A stretch of DNA of 64,000 nucleotides. It comes from Hexactinellida sp. DTS-2022 (taxonomy: Eukaryota > Porifera > Hexactinellida). Numbering within the stretch: position 1 is the stretch's first letter; each line of letters begins with the position of its first letter. A program made the translations under genes and the position numbers. The DNA lies in assembly GCA_028753945.1 (NCBI GenBank), contig JAPNXP010000007.1, forward strand, positions 124,001-188,000, in the 5' to 3' direction. The notes beneath the pieces were generated by a model. That model made no database searches. It was not told the origin of the DNA and saw only the letters and a program-made list of their open reading frames with translations. Below are positions 55,066-64,000 of this stretch, piece by piece.

Positions 55066-58000
55066 GCTACCTTTCTGACACTTGGCCTTGAACTTGAAGT
55101 ACGCTTGTTGCTGGAATCCGTTCTCCTTAAGCAGAGAGTGGGACGGATGTTCGAATTTGGGAATAGAATTTGGAGTCGCGTTAGAAGGAGAGCCAACTGA
55201 TAACAGGTCGCCTGGGCTAAGTAAACAGGTAAACATAAACATACACAGGTAAACAGGTAAACAGGTAAACAAACTGTACAGGGAATAGGTGTGAGAATAA
55301 TTTTAATTTTACACAGTAGAATCTGTCAAAATGTACAGTATAACCTTTTTAGTACGAACACGGATAATACGAATTTCCGGATAAGACGAACAAACAGTTC
55401 CACAAATCTGTTTTCTACAATGGCTTTGAATGGGTGGGTATTACTCCAGTTAATACGAACTCCGGGTAAAACAAAAATTTTTTACCGTCCGTTGTTGTTG
55501 TTGTTGTTGTTGTAACTTTTTGTGTTTGTGTGTGTATTTAAGTTTGCATTTGTGTTTGTTTGTGTTGTTTCAACTTGTTTGTATATACCTGTTAGGTGCA
55601 CACCCAAAGTTTTACATTTGTCTGAATGCTTAATTAACCACAAGCATTAGAAATGAAGTTGCATAGGTGTGAGAATATGTATATATACCTGTTAGCACAT
55701 CCAGAGGGATTCCGTGACCTGGCTGTCAGATTTGAGATAGCCCAACCTACCGACCCGTCTAACTGGTGAGAGCTAGACTGGGTCTGGGGACTCCTGCCCT
55801 GTAAACAACAACAATAACAACAATAACAACAACAACAACAAGTTGTTTGTTTGTTTGTTAAGTTATTACTTAGCAAGCTAGTAAGTTTGTTCGCTTGTTT
55901 ATTTGTTTGATTGTTAGTGAGTTTGTATATTTTGTTTAACAATTAGCTGTTGTTAATTTATTTGATTATTACTAAGTAATTAGTTTATTAATTTATTTGT
56001 TCATTTTTAAGTTAAATAGTATGTACGTATATTAATTCGTTAGTTACTTAGTAGTTCGTTCTTTCGTTTGTTAGCTAGTTAGTTGAGGTTAACTTCTTAG
56101 CTTTGTTTATTACTTAACAAGGCAACAAGCTAGTTAGTTAGTTAGTTTGTTTATTTGTTTGTCAGTTAGTTAGTTAGCTAGCTAGCTAGTTTGTTTATTT
56201 ATTTGTTTACTACTACTACATATGTATATCCTGTTTACCAGATAGCTGTCAGGTGCGTAGAACCTGGAGACATCTCTTCTCTCCTTCTGAAGTCTCGTGA
56301 CGGAGTGGTGAGAGACAGGAATAGAAATAGATTCCGACTTCGTAGCATCCGATTTCTAAATAAACATATTTGTGTTCCAACCAATAACCTACTGGGTTGA
56401 ACCGTTTAATTTAAGAAATAATTTAGAAGTAGACCGTATATTTATAGCCAAGTTTTTTTACTTAATAGTACAGTAAACTCCCGTTATAACGAAGTGCTTG
56501 GGACCTGTAAATCCCTTCGTTATATCCGGATATTCGTTATAAGCGGATAATAATTAATGCGTTTAGTGCTCTGGGGGAAAATATTTATTTCGTTATAAGC
56601 GATTATTTCGTTATAACGGGAGTTTACTGTATTACCCATAGACGGCAGGGGCTTTTGGTCTACAGAATGTATAAACGGTCTACAAAATTTTAACTCAGTT
56701 TGTATGGGTTTTTATAGACCGTCTACATATAAGGAAGCTCTTAATCTAAAGTCAAAATTAAATATTCTCACTTCTAAATATTGTGTCGCCTCCCCAGGCT
56801 TAGGGCCTGACAGGTCAATCTGAATGGTAGGAGGTGTCAAGTGGTCATGTGGCACAAATGTGTCCTCTCCAGAAATTAGCTGTTTCTGTAGATTGAATTC
56901 CACAGAATCGGCTAATCCGATTTTCTTAAACGAAGAAGATAAGTCCTGCTATAGAGGTGTGAAAATATACATATAAATATACATATAAATATGGATATTA
57001 AAAAATAAAAATAAATAAATAAATAAACATACCATTCTACTTTCATCTGGTTTGATACAATCCTAAATAATAAACACATATAATATTTGTCGTTTTGTTT
57101 GTTTGTTAATTGAATGTTTTATTGTGTATTTAGTTATGTGTATATATATTTGTTTGTCTGTCTGTGACTCTGTTTGTTTGTTTGTTGATATAATTGTTTA
57201 TTTGTTTGTTAGTGTATTTATTTACGCATTTGTCTGTTTGTGTATATACTTGTTTGTTTGTTTGTTTGTTTGTTAGTGTATTTATTAACTTATTTGTCTG
57301 TTTGTGTATATACTTGTTTGTTTGTTTGTTTGTTTGTAAGTGTATTTATTAACTTATTTGTCAGTTTGTGTATATACTTGTTTGTTTGTTTGTTTGTTTG
57401 TTAGTGTATTTACTAACTTATTTGTCAGTTTGTGTATATACTTGTTTACTAATTTGTCTGTTTGTCAATATACCTGTTCATATACGAACAATCCATCATT
57501 AATCATCTTAACGATCTCATTTGTCAGCTTCCCTTTGCTCTGAGTTAGCTTTGACTTCTCAGGAGTCCCTTGGTATCGGTTGGTAGCAGACGGGACAAAC
57601 AGCATCAGCTTTGTTACCTCCCAGTCCTCAAAATCATCCTCAGATTCGTAACTAAATAGTGCAGTAGACTCTGTTAATAGCTCGCTAACTAACTATAGTA
57701 TACTCTGTTAAAGGTACTAGCTAACTATAGTAGACTCTCGTTAATAGCTAACTAACTAACTATCTGACTAAATAGCAGAGTATACTCTCTTAAAACTGAC
57801 CAACTAACTAACTAGCTAGCTAACTATCTACAGTAGACTCTCGTTGTAATCGGAACAAGATGCACTAATATGCACACCCAAAGTTTTAGATTTGTACGAA
57901 TCCTTAATTAACCACAAGCATTAGAATTATAGAAATGCCGTTATAACGAATTACAGTAGACTTTCGTTATAGGAACATGGATAAGTAATATCGGATAAGG

Positions 58001-58645
58001 AGTACAAGGTTAATTCCCCTAGCCTATACAAATGCATGCAAGTGACTCCGGTTAATACAAATTGCGGATAATACGAACATAATAAGACGGTCCCCTGGTG
58101 TCCATATTAACAAAATTCTAGTGTATATTTATTGTTTATATAATGGGGACATTCCACTTACTCATATTGGTTGCTAGGTACGTGTTTATCAGCTGGTAGG
58201 TTCCTATCTTCGGTCTGTTTCTTATTTTCAGTTTCCGGATCCAATTCCTCATCCAGGAAGAAATCCATATCTTCATTCCTCTTTTCTGGGGTCTGGTCTC
58301 GCTATGGTATATTCACATTATAACACCTCCATATATGCTTAATTACAAATACGTAATTAAAGTTCATGCAACCTTTGACATAACTTGTGTGAATAATTGT
58401 GAAAATACAAATTAGGATGACACAACAAATAAATTGATGTGCAAATGCTATTATTGCAGGGGTTTATTTAGGTGCCAGCCAGGCATCGATTGAGGAGCAA
58501 AAGTGCTTACAATGTGATTCCATTTAGGTTCCGGGTTGATACTTAATTTGGTGCCAGGTTCTGACAAGATTTTTTGGCCAAGAAATACCTAGAAAAACCC
58601 CTGGCTTGTTGGTATCTATCTATATATACAACTTACGGGTATTGG

Positions 58646-58696
<51 letters not shown>

Positions 58697-58799
58697 GTTT
58701 GTGTCTTGGTCTTGGTAATGTTTGTGTTTTCTCCGTGAAACTAATTTCCAATCTGATTCAGTTGATTCAAGTGTGGAAGTTTGATCTAAATAATTAAAG

Positions 58800-58835
<36 letters not shown>

Positions 58836-60199
58836 TATACGTACCCGATTTCTTTGGTGCTGTTTGTTTGTTTTGTAGAGGGTGTCGTTGTTGTTGTGGG
58901 GATTTTTTATCAAGTTTTGTAAACACTGATTTATGTTTACTCATTTCTTCACTTTTATTTATGTTGACATCTTGTTTTCTTTGTGTATAATCTGTGTTTG
59001 TTTGTTTATACTTTTCTGTTTGTTTGTAAGTCTGTGGAACTGAGTTATCAATATATCGATCTGGTGTTTCTTTATTTCTAAACGTAAACAATAAAGTAAA
59101 CAAATATAAATTGATTATATTTACCGCTCGGTTCAATTTACAGCTCCAATAAGAACTAATTTGTTTACAAACCTAGAAGGTGTGAATTCCTGTGGATGTA
59201 CAAAGTCCTTAGTTCTCATTTGCAAAGTTTCAGTTTCAGAATGAAAACTTTCTGGCGACTTTCCTAGTAAACAAACACAAATAACAACAAAACACTTTTG
59301 CAAAGTTTGCAATCTTTTTGGAAACTTTTGCAAAGAGCACAAAAATTAGGGATTTTAAACAAAATTCTTAATGTGGCATCATATTGCTATTAAAGATATG
59401 TCACAATTAAGGAGTATATAGAATAAGTGGCACAAGTGTGTACCTCTAGAGTATACGTCCCTTGGTTTATTGAGTACCCATCTCTCCCAATTCTCTCTCA
59501 GCCTCACAAAATCTCCGTCTAATTCCAGTAGTTCGTGATCTTGCAATATCTACACAGTATATTAATAAATAAATATAATAATTTCTTAATTTAATTGATT
59601 GCTTTGTCAGAATAAATTCGAGAAGGAATTTAGAGTGTAAAATTAAAAAAACTAATCCCCTGTTGTAACAGATGCTCTTTAATGGGAGCGACAGAAATAT
59701 TGTTTGGTATATTTAACTTCTTTAATAGGAACACCAGGGGACCGTCTTAATATGTTCGTATTATCCAGGATTCGTATTAACCGGAGTCATTTGCATGCAT
59801 TTGTATAGGCTAGGGGAATTAAACCTTGTACTCCTTAACTGATATTTCCTTATCCGTGTTCCTATTAACGAGATTCTACTATAGTTCGTTATGAAGGCAT
59901 TTCTAATGCTTGTGGTTAATTAAGGATTCCTACAAATCTAAAACTTTGGCTGTGCATATTAGTGCATCTTGTTCAGATTACAACAGTTACTTTATGGTAT
60001 ATATATATTAACGAGAGTCTAGTGTATTTGTTAAATTGTGTCACTTGTGGAATCAAACAAGGACTCACATGAACTAACAGAGCTACGAATTCTCTCTCTG
60101 GGAGGGGGCCACTCAATTCCTGCATTCTTCTGAAGTTAGTGATTAGGTGCAGAGGCACAAAGCCCTCGTTATCCATCTAACACAAACAAAATAATAAAT

Positions 60200-60233
<34 letters not shown>

Positions 60234-60295
60234 CACTCACCTCAGAACGTAGATAAATATCCTTATCCAAATTCTTTGCACTGAAATAATACTCA
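53763..60295 (-). CDS. LARP1: La-related protein LARP1, 5' end missing
   Basis: Nineteen in-phase exons (complement 60295-60241, 60176-60069, 59549-59444, 59263-59173, 59077-58845, 58785-58637, 58301-58162, 57651-57474, 57062-57033, 56948-56772, 56355-56239, 55798-55689, 55216-55071, 54876-54789, 54729-54673, 54531-54422, 54107-54058, 53977-53888, 53822-53763) encode the last 697 residues. The La motif reads EYYFSAKNLDKDIYLRS then DNEGFVPLHLITNFRRMQEL. A middle region has a 16-Gln run and MINDGLFVYEQ. The C-terminal DM15 repeats include PKFEHPSHSLLKENGF, LYRFWSFFLRDNFN, YGIECLFRFFSYGLEIKFRR and YGLEKFWGFVKYYK. Family role: binding the mRNA cap and 5'-TOP motifs through DM15 downstream of mTORC1. 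The first exon found starts mid-codon, so upstream exons exist that I could not place. Confidence 0.9.
54182..54408. mobile_element. Two family C MITE pieces in tandem
   Basis: 'agtcaactctcgaggtaaca' (partial, like the piece at 16972) is followed by 'agttaactctcgttataacg' to 'ttataacgggagtttactg'. The pair ends 14 bp before the LARP1 exon at 54422. Confidence 0.55.
55335..55495. mobile_element. MITE family A2 copy
   Basis: CAGTATAACCTTTTTAGTAC, 'gacgaacaaacagttccaca' and 'gggtattactccagttaata', ending at 'taccgtccgttg' where a (GTT)n tract begins. The right end is missing at the same place as in the satellite-edge copy at 24421. Confidence 0.55.
56471..56629. mobile_element. MITE family C, complete copy
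   Basis: CAGTAAACTCCCGTTATAAC to its inverse GTTATAACGGGAGTTTACTG, flanked by TA. A single central 'agtgctctgggggaaaat' block makes it a reference for the expanded copy at 62 kb. Confidence 0.7.
57095..57470. repeat. (GTTT)n-based minisatellite
   Basis: Units of about 65 bp: 'gtatatacttgtttgtttgt' then 'agtgtatttattaacttatt' then 'tgtc(t/a)gtttgt', three to four copies at 57230-57460. They end next to the LARP1 donor at 57473. Confidence 0.7.
57832..58125. mobile_element. MITE family F, near-complete copy
   Basis: CAGTAGACTCTCGTTGTAAT, 'gaacaagatgcactaatatg', 'taaccacaagcattagaatt', an internal CAGTAGACTTTCGTTATAGG and 'tagcctatacaaatgcatgc', ending 'aacaaaattctagtgta'. The internal start suggests that one element inserted beside another. 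Confidence 0.6.
58646..58693 (-). repeat. Pure (CAA)16 tract coding 16 glutamines in LARP1
   Basis: Sixteen uninterrupted CAA codons on the coding strand, in the exon 58785-58637. They lie between a Lys-rich segment (SRRKHKHYQDQDTNK) and PIP before the splice donor. No CAG codon interrupts it. The same trinucleotide is common in non-coding DNA nearby. Confidence 0.85.
59718..60024. mobile_element. MITE family F copy
   Basis: 'taataggaacaccaggggac', 'gcatgcatttgtataggcta', 'taatgcttgtggttaattaa' and 'gtgcatcttgttcagattac', ending 'aacgagagtctagtg'. It fills most of a LARP1 intron. Confidence 0.6.
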
Positions 60296-61000
60296 CTAAA
60301 AGATAGAAAATAATAACAACAAACCAACAACAACAACAATATAACATACACTATCAATACAGTTGACACTTCAACTACTAATGTACAGGTGTGTCCAATT
60401 AAGCGGAACCAACTGTATTAAACCTTTCAGTCTTAATTCAATTCTAATTACACACAAAATTTGTGTACTCCTTATCCGGAATTCGTATTAACCGGTGTCA
60501 ATTGTATTGAAAAGGCTTTGAAGGGACTGAATAGTGTTCGTATTAACCATATTTTCGTATTAACCGTATTCCTACTAACGAGCTTCTACTGTATATGGAT
60601 CTGTAACTATCCTAATAAAGCGATGAGGTCATAGCTGCTATTACATACATAATACTAGTGAATAGGGAATACATAGAGTATCGGCTTACATAATATGCCC
60701 TACACTCAGTATAACTACTGAATTAAATAAAAAGATTAAAAATTATTTCAAAGATATTTCTGTGGAATCATATTGTTATTGGAACAAAGGTAAAAGGTAT
60801 TTTTATAAATCAATTGGAATTTACGCGCCTGGTGAAATCATCTTCCTGTATATCTTAGCAAAGAATTAAATTATTGGAATGAATGTAATTTTTAGGCAAT
60901 AGATGGGTAATTTTTACCTATAAAGATTACTTTTATGAAGCCGGGTTTTATTAATGGAATATGTTGGCAGCTATATATAAGTATGTAATCTTTATAGTAA

Positions 61001-61154
61001 CAGTGAACTCCCTTTATAACCAAGTCCGATATAACGAAATAACCACTTATAACGAAATGGAGATTTTCCCCCAGAGCACTAAATGCATTAATTATTATCC
61101 GCTTATAACGAAGGAATTTACAGTTCCAAAGCACTTCGGTATAACGAGAGTTCA
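61001..61154. mobile_element. MITE family C copy
   Basis: CAGTGAACTCCCTTTATAAC to 'ataacgagagttcac'. It is in the shared 5' region of LARP1 and the glutaredoxin gene. Confidence 0.6.
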
Positions 61155-61212
61155 CAATATAACTATTCCTATTATAATTGAAACAACATTGTAAAATTGG
61201 CGCTTTAATTTA

Positions 61213-61430
61213 CAGTATACTCTGCTTAATAGAGCACTAGTAATATATTTCTCTGCTTAATCGGGTCAAACTACCCTAGAACAAAGTTACCCTATTAAGC
61301 GGAGTCGACTGTATGTAATCTCTATATACAGTCGACTCCGCTTAATTGAGCCACCTCGGGACCAGGTTGTTTTGACCCGATTAAGCGGAGAAACCGATTA
61401 ACCGGTGGCTCTAATAAGCGGAGTCGACTG
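61213..61430. mobile_element. Pair of family B MITEs directly upstream of a start codon
   Basis: Copy 1 (61213-61311) and copy 2 (61329-61430) each end 'agcggagtcgactg' and each is followed by 'tatgtaatctctatata', so the segment looks tandemly duplicated. The second copy ends 26 bp before the ATG at 61457. Confidence 0.65.
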
Positions 61431-61456
61431 TATGTAATCTCTATATATATGTTTAG

Positions 61457-63770
61457 ATGGCTGGATTGAATAAGTTAGAATTCAAAGGTCGCATAATACT
61501 CTACTCAGTACTAGGCTGTACTTCATGCGCTAAGGTTAAAAGCATTCTATCAGAGATGGGACTGCCTTTCTATGAGGTGGATCTAGCTAAGTATTCGGAG
61601 CAACGCAAAGTTATGTTCGACTTGACAGGGTCCCGAGTAGTGCCTCAGATATTCTTCAATGAGAAACACATTGGCGGGTACCACGAGCTTAAGAAGTTAC
61701 TGCTATCAGGTAAGGTATAGGGACCAACCAGTGTTAGTAGGAACACAAGGGGACCGTACTAATACGTTCGTATTGACCGGAATTCGTATTAACCGAAGTA
61801 ACTTGCATGCATTTGTATATTGTACAAGCCCTATGGTCCAAATTTAACAACTTACATAGGGTTTGTATTAAGTTGAGTTCGCCTATTATGAACACAATTT
61901 TTGGTCCCTTGAATGTTCATAATAAAAGAACCTGACTATTTAAATTCGTATAAATTCATTGAACCTTGCTCGCAAGAAAATAATATGGTCGAGTTTTGTC
62001 TAAGTTTACAGATATAACGAAATGGAGATTTTCCCACAGAGCACTAAATACATCGAATATTATCCGCTTATAACGAAATGGAGATTTTCCCACAGAGCAC
62101 TAAATACATCGAATATTATCCGCTTATAACGAAATGGAGATTTTCCCACAGAGCACTAAATACATCGAATATTATCCGCTTATAACGAATATCCGGATAT
62201 AACGAAGGGATTTGCAGGTCCCAAGCACTTCGTTATAACGAGAGTTGACTATAATCTAATAGGAGAGTAATAGGAGTGGACCCCAAGTTGGGATATATGG
62301 TATATTTCTGCATAAGTTTACAGATACAATTACAATCCGTTAGGAGAGTTCGAGTCCCTCCTCCAGGAGGTATACGAGACAGACCCCCCTCCCAACAGCC
62401 CAGCTGTGCCAGCTGACCTGGTGCAGCTTAACACGGAGGGGGGTCCTGGGGCAGGAGGGGCTGAGGAGGTTACTGGGTGCAACTGTGGAGACGAGGAGTG
62501 CAATATATTCGATGATAGCTCAGACAGCGACGGTTAGTTATATCATAGGTTAAAGCGGGGAATATTTATAAGCCTATAAAGGCAACTAAATCGGATATAC
62601 TTATACTTCCCCCCAAGGATTTCTAGGGAAATAGCATTTATATTGGCTTAGAGTTATTCAGTAAAAATGTTGTTATTCTTCAAGAAGATAACTCGAAAAG
62701 TGAAATAGAATCTATAGTATAATTATTTTCAGGTATTTAGCTATGGAAATCTTGTGAAAATCCATAAGTAATAATATAACCAGGCAGCTAAATTTTCGCG
62801 CGCCTAGATTAAGTATGAAGTCGCTTTCACTCGCGTAGAAAAAGTTACCTTTAAAAAATACGCGCCTAGATGAATATGTATGAGCCTATAAAGTCAACTA
62901 AATCGGACATATTTTCTCCACAGATGATTTAATTTGAGCGCGCCTAAAATACTAAATTTGTATACATTTATGGAGCATTTCTCGATTTTCGCGCTTATAT
63001 ATTTTTTCCTCCAAAATTACGTATCTGGATGAAACCCTGAATCATATGGGTCATGGGTCACAAATGTTGACCCATGGTCCACTCTGATACCTGTTTATAA
63101 GAACAAGAGGTGTATACAGTAGAGCCTCTGAACAACGGACACCTTGGGACCGGAACCGTTGTCCGTTATTTAGAGGTCGTCCGTTATTTAGAGGTTGCTT
63201 TTCTATTAGACATATGCTAAATATATAAATCCGTGCCACGAGGGTTGTCCGCTATTTGGAGGTTGCTTTTCTATTAGACATATGCTAAATAAATAAATCC
63301 GTGCCACGAGAGTGGTCCGCTATTTAGAGGTTGCTTTTCTATTAGACATATGCTAAATAAATAAATCCGTGCCACGAGGGTTGTCCGTTATTTAGAGGTT
63401 GTCCGCTATTTGGAGTGTCCTTTATGGGAGTGTCCGTTATGGGAGGCTCCACTGTATCACCGTATAGTACAGTACCCTTGTTATGCACCCTTAGAAGAGG
63501 TAGGCGCGACTAGCCACACCAGGAGCAAGGAGCACAGCAAGCGGAGAGCTAACACGGCGTACGGAATGGATGATGAGTTCGCGGGAATAGCAAACGAGAT
63601 CAGATTCCAATCTGGCATAATCAGAACTAAGCACACTCTATCACTGAAGAAGATAAATAACTGCTTTTCTGGAACAGATTTTGTTAATTACCTGGCTAGG
63701 AGAAAGGGGAAAAACCAGGAGGAATCCATTCAAGTAATAAATAGGCATAAATATTTGTTGTCTTATTGGG
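61457..63770 (+). CDS. Glutaredoxin-DEP domain protein, 3' end beyond window
   Basis: Exons 61457-61709, 62344-62532 and 63495 to about 63770 join in phase. Residues about 10-85 form a glutaredoxin fold: GRIILYSVLGCTSCAKVKSI with a dithiol CTSC active site, a cis-Pro segment RVVPQIFF, and GGYHELKKLL. The first junction reads LLLSG then EFESLLQEV, as expected after a glutaredoxin. Exon 2 is a Pro/Gly/Asp-rich linker with Cys pairs (GCNCGDEEC). Exon 3 has a DEP domain (IRTKHTLSLKKINNCFSGTD, FVNYLARRKGKNQEESIQVI). This order recalls glutaredoxin-DEP-DUF547 proteins, but no DUF547 is visible before the window ends. The last donor (GGG|GTATAA) is tentative. The start ATG follows 'atgtttag', so a 5' untranslated exon is possible. 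Confidence 0.75.
62010..62255. mobile_element. MITE family C with a threefold internal 56-bp repeat
   Basis: The central block 'cgaaatggagattttcccac', 'agagcactaaatacatcgaa', 'tattatccgcttataa' occurs at 62018, 62074 and 62130 with a constant 56-bp period. The right end is 'cgttataacgagagttgact'. The complete copy at 56471 has the block once. It is in intron 1 of the glutaredoxin-DEP gene. Confidence 0.7.
62790..63010. repeat. 'GCGCGCCTAGATT' repeat family
   Basis: Three clustered 'gcgcgcctagattaag' / 'acgcgcctagatgaatat' / 'gagcgcgcctaaaatactaa' segments with an opposed 'ttctcgattttcgcgctta'. It is related to the copy at 18640. A similar 'ctgcgcgc' also ends the window. Confidence 0.45.
63117..63454. 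mobile_element. MITE family G with a threefold internal 68-bp repeat
   Basis: Ends CAGTAGAGCCTCTGAACAAC and GGGAGGCTCCACTG, flanked by TA. The block 'gaggttgcttttctattaga' then 'catatgctaaataaataaat' then 'ccgtgccacgag' starts at 63191, 63259 and 63327 (68-bp period). The copy at 5417 has it once. The right end lies 40 bp before DEP exon 3. Confidence 0.75.
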
Positions 63771-63805
63771 GTATAAATACAGTAGAACCTGGTTAGTATA
63801 AAGTA

Positions 63806-63957
63806 CAGTAGAACCTCGTTAGTACGAACACGGTTAATACACAATTTGTTAGACTTCAAAGGATTTTCAATACAAATGACACCGCTTAATCCGAATTTCG
63901 GATAAGGCGAACAAATTTTGACGGTCCCTTGGTGTTAGTATTAACGAGGTTCTACTG
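63806..63957. mobile_element. MITE family A copy
   Basis: CAGTAGAACCTCGTTAGTAC to 'attaacgaggttctactg', flanked by TA. A partial start, 'cagtagaacctggttagtat' at 63779, lies just before it. Confidence 0.7.
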
Positions 63958-64000
63958 TACATACCAACCAAGTTGATATCCAGACAAATTTTCTGCGCGC

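Larger units (their letters stand above)
60296..61456. other. Region between the LARP1 La-motif exon and the glutaredoxin gene
   Basis: It holds a family B fragment (60358-60420), a 5'-truncated family A copy (about 60455-60591), a family C copy (61001-61154) and a family B pair (61213-61430). The upstream LARP1 exon needed to complete the La motif was not recognised here; it may be small or lie beyond the opposite-strand glutaredoxin gene. Confidence 0.4.

Noticed and set aside
54918-55272. Frames with long Val, Cys, Leu or Gln runs (also at 21042, 46359, 48581, 51358, 58606 and 60169)
   Set aside because: These are translations of AAC/GTT microsatellites beside true exons. Only the LARP1 CAA tract is in frame with coding sequence.
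1-64000. tRNA or rRNA genes
   Set aside because: I saw no cloverleaf with A- and B-box spacing and no rRNA-like sequence while reading. A tRNA search program would be needed to exclude them.

Overview
The window is animal nuclear DNA, AT-rich, with intron-containing genes. GT-AG exons joined in phase give complete proteins of metazoan families: a TOCA/CIP4-type F-BAR protein, a CFAP97D-type axonemal protein, eIF5B and LARP1. The compact gene spacing, single-exon 7TM and NHL genes lying inside introns, and dense short TIR transposons suggest an early-branching invertebrate. A demosponge is my best guess, but this is inference only.

Layout. At 1-1.2 kb (+) are two related acidic repeat proteins, the first cut by the window edge. 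A TOCA/FNBP1-like gene (-) occupies 2.7-9.5 kb with ten exons and 613 residues. A CFAP97D-like gene (-) occupies 10.1-15.7 kb with three exons and 201 residues; its first intron holds a single-exon 7TM receptor gene on the opposite strand. Two tandem paralogues of unknown function (-) lie at 16.0-18.4 kb. EIF5B (-) spans 18.9 kb to about 52.6 kb; one of its introns holds a single-exon NHL-repeat gene on the opposite strand, and another holds a satellite array of about 20 kb. LARP1 (-) lies at 53.8-60.3 kb with its 5' exons unresolved. A glutaredoxin-DEP gene (+) starts at 61.5 kb and runs off the right edge.

The dominant structure is the satellite at 24,422-44,550: about 114 head-to-tail monomers of 175-177 bp with several overlapping higher-order periods. 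It sits inside a 20.9-kb eIF5B intron, between the exons coding for the G4 and G5 motifs of the GTPase, and begins only 66 bp past the 5' splice site. Its two edges look like the two ends of a local MITE family, and the monomer carries sequence resembling that MITE's terminus. Elsewhere in the window two other MITE families contain short internal tandem expansions (three units of 56 bp and three of 68 bp). I read this as a series from single MITE to small tandem array to large satellite.

The housekeeping genes (translation initiation, mRNA binding and stability, membrane curvature, axoneme) are not an operon or a pathway. EIF5B and LARP1 both act in translation and lie in the same orientation about 1.1 kb apart. 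Most non-coding DNA is at least eight families of short TIR elements, CTAA/AAC/GTTT microsatellites, and minisatellites, two of which copy authentic 5' splice sites.
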